Part shown: positions 59,743 through 64,000 of the stretch, in pieces | How the letters are laid out: each line of letters begins with the position of its first letter | Numbering within the stretch: position 1 is the stretch's first letter | Source: Sepiola atlantica | Lineage: Eukaryota > Mollusca > Cephalopoda > Sepiida > Sepiolidae | NCBI GenBank assembly: GCA_963556195.1 | Contig: OY744517.1 | Span: 149,659,382-149,723,381 of the forward strand | Direction: 5' to 3' | Length of the DNA stretch: 64,000 nucleotides | The notes under the pieces: generated by a model | What the model was told of the DNA's origin: nothing | The model's input: the letters and a program-made list of their open reading frames with translations, nothing else | The model's database searches: none | Made by a program: the position numbers and the translations under genes

Positions 59743-60655
59743 AACTATGTGAGTAGTACGTTGGACATATTATACGTAGCGGTCTCTTTTGACACGACGC
59801 GGATAACTCACCCATCAATATTAGACTAAGCCGTCCATGAGTGGCAACTTATATAACAGGTAAATGAGCTCAATAAAAAAGCCGGCCCCGCAACACAGAA
59901 GGCACTCGGTTTTCTTCAGCATTTGTATTAAGATTCTGTAAAGTATACTAAGTTTGACATAAAAATTTCTAAATCCGAAAAGATGCGTACGAAGAAGAAT
60001 AAACAAAATCATTCTGACTGTTCATATGTGAAATATTAATAATTATCATCATTTGTGATTTCTTTGACATTAAATATCGGGCTTATTGGTTTTGAATGCA
60101 GTGTTAACAGACCAAATTAATCAAATATTTCTTATCTAAAAGTTACTATTCAAAAAAATATTTAAAAATTGCTACTGCTAAATACGCATTTGCATATTAC
60201 ATATTCTAAATTTAAGACATTTTATATTCTTTCACGTGCTTTTAACATAATTTGATAATTAATTTAAAAATGTATTCCGTTCAGCTTATTCGAAACAGAA
60301 ATTACAGTCGGAAAATAATTTTTCTCAACGCGACTCGATAGTGTACTTTAACTATTTAGCTGCATGAGATGGCCTAGAAAAATCATTAATATGAGTTGTT
60401 TTTATTTTCATGTATTATTTAGCAAAATTTGATCAAGTTGTTTCTCACAAACCCATTTGGTATCGTTGCTCATATTTTCTCATGCATATCACTTTTGAAC
60501 CTTTGATCTCTAGTCCTTTTAGTGACGATTTATGTAGTATGCTAAAATACGGTTTTTAAGACCACTTAAACACTACCCATTAAAATAGGTAGCTATTTTA
60601 ACTTGGTGGATTTTGAATATGTTTCACAATATTATTACACTGTAAGTGAAAGCAA
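59742..60655. other. Unassigned stretch
   Basis: No supported feature. Confidence 0.45.
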
Positions 60656-60659
60656 TGAC

Positions 60660-60712
60660 TCTCGACTAGATTTGAACTAGGATTAACTGATTCCAAAGTC
60701 TGCGTCGGTATG
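60660..60712 (-). mobile_element. tRNA-like fragment (tentative)
   Basis: The minus strand has a B-box-like TAGTTCAAATCTAG preceded by AGTCGAGAGTCA in complement order, plus an upstream ACGCAGACTTTGGAATC. Too short to fold as a tRNA; possibly a SINE head. Confidence 0.3.
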
Positions 60713-60774
60713 CATTTTAAGGAATGACTAAAATAAAGATAACACCTAAAAAAACTATATAAATTCAACGAAGT

Positions 60775-60985
60775 GTGAAAAAAGAAAGAAAAGAAAGCAA
60801 GAAAGTAAAGAAAAGATAGAATAGGAAAAAAAGAACGGTAAATGAAGTAAAAAAGGAAGAATGAAAAGAAACCGTAAAGAAAAACAAATGAAGTGCTGTC
60901 TGTGTATAACGAAGACGGAGAAAAAGAAGAGGAAAACGACGAGTTCCCAAGAAGAAAGAAAAACGTGTAAGCAACAGAAATGTAG
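60775..60985. repeat. Purine-rich tract
   Basis: A/G-rich plus strand (AAAGAAAG, AAGAAGAGG words). Phe/Leu/Ser-rich frames on the minus strand are artefacts. Confidence 0.8.
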
Positions 60986-62458
60986 ACAAAAGAAAATGCC
61001 GAGCACCTCTGGCTAAACCTGTAAATGGAACTTGGTTTGACTTCCTGAGTTTTCTCGAAGAGGAAAGAAAGTCAAAAGATATGGGACGAAGGAGGAGGAG
61101 CGTTTGCCGGCCGAAACAGAACGCATACCCCGGCTAAAGAACAGCCTCGGCTAATACTTTCTCATGTTTGTAATTAGCCTCCTCCCTCCTACCGCTCGAA
61201 TCAATGGCGTCTCTTTTTTATCGTTCGGCGTGAAGCACTTCCTTGGAGCCAGGGCAAAATACGTGCACTTAGCGAAAATCTCGGAATTCTTTGGGATCAA
61301 CAATCCCACAAAACTGCTTCCTTCTGGCTTAGACCGTTACAAGAAGAACGAGTAAATAAGTAAGAATGCATACAAAAACATTCGTGCAATTTGCGCTTAC
61401 TGACTCAATTGGATCTGTTCCGACTTTGAATGCACATATCTATTTCTTACACACACTATCCAAATTACGCACATAGCAGAAACTACACACGTACACACAT
61501 TTTCAAGGTCTCTTTCTGACCCGAGAGATAGTGGGTACCCCATTGTACAAGATGCAACTGCGAGGATTCTATGATGAAGTAAGAGTTGCTCAATCATCTA
61601 CCACACTTCTTCTGGATCAACATTGCTTAACTCCAGTGGAAAGGGTAACTCTTTGTGTATACTTATTGAAGTGGCATGGTATAGTCGTTACGGGCGCTCA
61701 CAGTGAGATATTGATTGACTTTTAATAATATTCTTGTGAAAGTCATGAATAAATTCATAACTATACATATTTATTAGTAGAGTCGACTAGACTAACAAGT
61801 CTTGGTTTTGCAATAAGTCCATAAAAAACACACCAAAACACCACTAGTCATTCTGTTTATCCCGGCACTGTTTCCTATCGTCCTGGACCTTTCCTTGCCA
61901 CAAGAGTTAATCAATCTCACTTCCGAAGGAGTGGAGTAGATGATTAAGTAACACGTGCTTCAATATAGAAAGACTGCAGAAATACCCTTTACACGGCTGT
62001 TACTGGTTCGATATGCGTTGCTTGATCAAGTTAAAAGTATTAAACCACAATGTATTAACAGAAAGAGGTGTCTACACACTTTTGAGTGAGAAGCGTAGAC
62101 AAGTATCACTTTTATCTTTGCCATTTTAAACTGTCGATTTCAGATGTATTTTCTATATGTAAGACAAAAATATTATATCTCTTGTACTGAAACGATAGCC
62201 AGAGAGAACACATGTCAGATTCTTAGTAACTTAAGTTGAATTATCCAAACAGTAATTTTGTAAAATTCATTTTCATTTACGATCTAAAATGTCACACTAA
62301 TCGCCAAATCGCCAAACTATTAGTGATAGCATTTTTGCTGGTTCGTGATCGTGAACTAATACTCTTTTGAATCAGCGTTCAATTCTTGACTGAAATCTGC
62401 ACATGTTCTTTTCTAACTCTTGTTTTTTACATAAATGCATGGTGAACCTTATTCAAAA

Positions 62459-62460
<2 letters not shown>
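60986..62460. other. Unassigned stretch
   Basis: A slightly GC-richer part at 61080-61350 has a 63-codon frame (61164-61355) of no known family. Another at 61531-61725 is also unrecognised. Neither is supported as a gene. Confidence 0.4.

Positions 62461-62461
<1 letters not shown>

Positions 62462-62525
<64 letters not shown>
62462..62525. repeat. (TA)n microsatellite
   Basis: Uninterrupted TA run. Confidence 0.97.
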
Positions 62526-62529
<4 letters not shown>

Positions 62530-62624
62530 CAATGTGTGTGTTTGTGTGATGTGTGTTTTCTAAAAAGAGAAATATTAAAATTCTACATGAAATCGAAAAG
62601 TTTATTCTTATGCAAATTTATCGG

Positions 62625-62910
62625 GAACATAAGAGAAGTGTTCCCGAATCTCTAAGTGAGCTATACGGCATAACCCTCTTTAAACTTCAAAACTTTTAAT
62701 CATATGTATTAACTTGGAAGTGATCAAGAATCTCTGAGTGCCATCGTGACCTAGGGGGAATTATGGGAGCCGATCACCTTTTAACACTGCAAATATATAC
62801 TATTTTAATGGCATTTATATTATATGTATAAAATTATCCAGGGAAGAAAATAGAAGTGCTCCCGAATTTCTTCGTAACCTTCTATGTGCCGAATATCGAC
62901 GTGCCCCAAT
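62625..62910. repeat. Degenerate duplicated module
   Basis: AGAAGTGTTCCCGAATCTCT (62634) recurs as AGAAGTGCTCCCGAATTTCT (62851). A partial third match, AAGAATCTCTGAGTGCC, is at 62727. Old local duplication; nature unknown. Confidence 0.5.
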
Positions 62911-64000
62911 CTCAAATGATCGACTCAGGCTTCTGCAATATAGCAGCTTATAAATCCGCCTGATTTTGCAAGGACGCTTCAAATATGAACAAACATTCTA
63001 TGTCTTCTTATCTATGTAAATTTCCATTGTAAACATATATGAAATATCTTTTTTTGAACTCATCATTTTGTTCTCATTATTTTGTTTATTTTTTACCGTA
63101 TACAATTTATCTCGTTCTTTCACACTCGAGTATTATCTAATACGTTTTCCTTAAAATTTCTCCCTAATATCGGCTGCTCCCCCCCCCCCAAAAAAAACTA
63201 GAACCCTAAAAAGGGTCTTCTAAAGATTAACGACCGTAACATGCATTAAATCCTCTTCATGCTCATTGCTTTACTAAATTCAAACAATTCAAACATTTTC
63301 TTAAACGCGAGCCTTTATCACCGAATTTCTATTCTAATAGCAGAATTGTTTCATCTTGCCTGTGGTGGGACAATGTCACGTACATAAGTTGTTCGTTTAA
63401 TATGCGAAGGATTAAATAATATTTTCGTTTTTATCAGTGCTATGGTGTGTATGGTGTCAATTATCCATTTTCGTTTGAATTTAACATTGTCTATTTCCGC
63501 AAACTTTCGCAAATTGTCTTAGTGCTTCTATAAATGATTATTTTCATGTAGTTTTCATATTCTCTAAATCTCTTCGGCAAGTTTCATGTATTTTGCTGTC
63601 TCATAACAAATTGACAAGCATTTCCATTCTGGTTAACAATTGCCATGTCTGATATTCTTGTTTGCATTCAAATTTTATATCCTTTGTTCAATACAGGCTA
63701 TTTTTGTACTAGTTATCTATATGTCTAAATGGTGGTTTGCACACTTTCCAGTGGACACCCTTCCCAGCCCAGTCGTGTTTACTTTTATATTCCCTTTGCG
63801 CTACATTGCTGCATGCACTTATGAAAGGGTTTACCGGTTCGTCTGTTTGCTCACACACGATATAAGCTGTGTTTTATAGAACTTGGCTATCCAAATTTTA
63901 ATTTACTTTGTTTTGATCGCGTTGTATTGTTATACTACCAGTGCTGATTCCGTTTCACATTTCAGGGGCACTTTCTGTCGAAATGTCCACGGTATCTCGT
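62911..64000. other. Unassigned stretch
   Basis: Contains a C-run followed by an A-run (63180-63198). The frame 63640-63879 is hydrophobic and unrecognised. No gene is supported up to the window end. Confidence 0.4.

Noticed and set aside
59246..59818. A 190-codon Tyr/Ile frame and its neighbours
   Set aside because: Translation of a TA/TG microsatellite.

Overview
The window looks like repeat-rich, AT-rich intergenic DNA from an animal genome. No conventional host protein-coding gene, rRNA or intact tRNA gene could be supported. The evidence is eukaryotic: very long (TA)n arrays, compound CA/TA/TG/GA/TCTA microsatellites, decayed non-LTR retrotransposons with poly-A ends, tRNA-headed SINE-like units, U2 snRNA-headed retroposed sequence and Penelope-like elements. 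An invertebrate, plausibly a mollusc and perhaps a cephalopod, is my inference from overall style; it is not shown by any single sequence.

Layout. 0-9.8 kb: microsatellites, a truncated hammerhead-ribozyme (HHR) element at the left edge, a degenerate HHR at 1.33 kb, a 123-bp hairpin, a three-unit diverged tandem at 3.8-4.4 kb, a 21-bp tandem, a LINE C-terminal relic at 6.0 kb, a U2 fragment at 7.1 kb and a palindromic tandem at 7.2-7.6 kb. 9.8-17.9 kb: the most organised block, in the order TA minisatellite, Penelope-like element (PLE) copy 1, TA minisatellite, PLE copy 2, TA minisatellite. Copy 1 (about 10.9-14.8 kb) has terminal inverted repeats and a minus-strand reverse transcriptase plus GIY-YIG endonuclease coding region broken by stops and frameshifts. 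17.9-26 kb: an LTR-like island, several decayed jockey/CR1-type LINE pieces (two of them tail to tail), and PLE copy 3 next to another TA array. 26-38 kb: microsatellites and three inverted-repeat elements (28.0-28.3, 32.46-32.9 and 35.4-35.9 kb). 38-48 kb: a promoter-like motif cluster, an LTR-like segment, a second PLE type carrying GIY-YIG and duplicated head to head, a SINE, a U2 fragment, a polypurine tract, and the best HHR of the window at 48.14-48.19 kb. 48-64 kb: an 11-copy 57-bp satellite, a 2-kb LINE relic, two SINEs, a U2-headed retroposon with a perfect 17-bp target-site duplication, a LINE with a 338-codon uninterrupted RT frame and poly-A tail, and more microsatellites.

Nothing here works as a gene network. 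The common theme is retroelements whose ends carry hammerhead-like folds (CTGANGA, hairpin, GAAA) and which sit beside TA arrays. Three copies of one PLE family keep the same putative ribozyme at the same place relative to an adjoining TA array. Element family names rest on translated motifs read by eye; no database search was possible.
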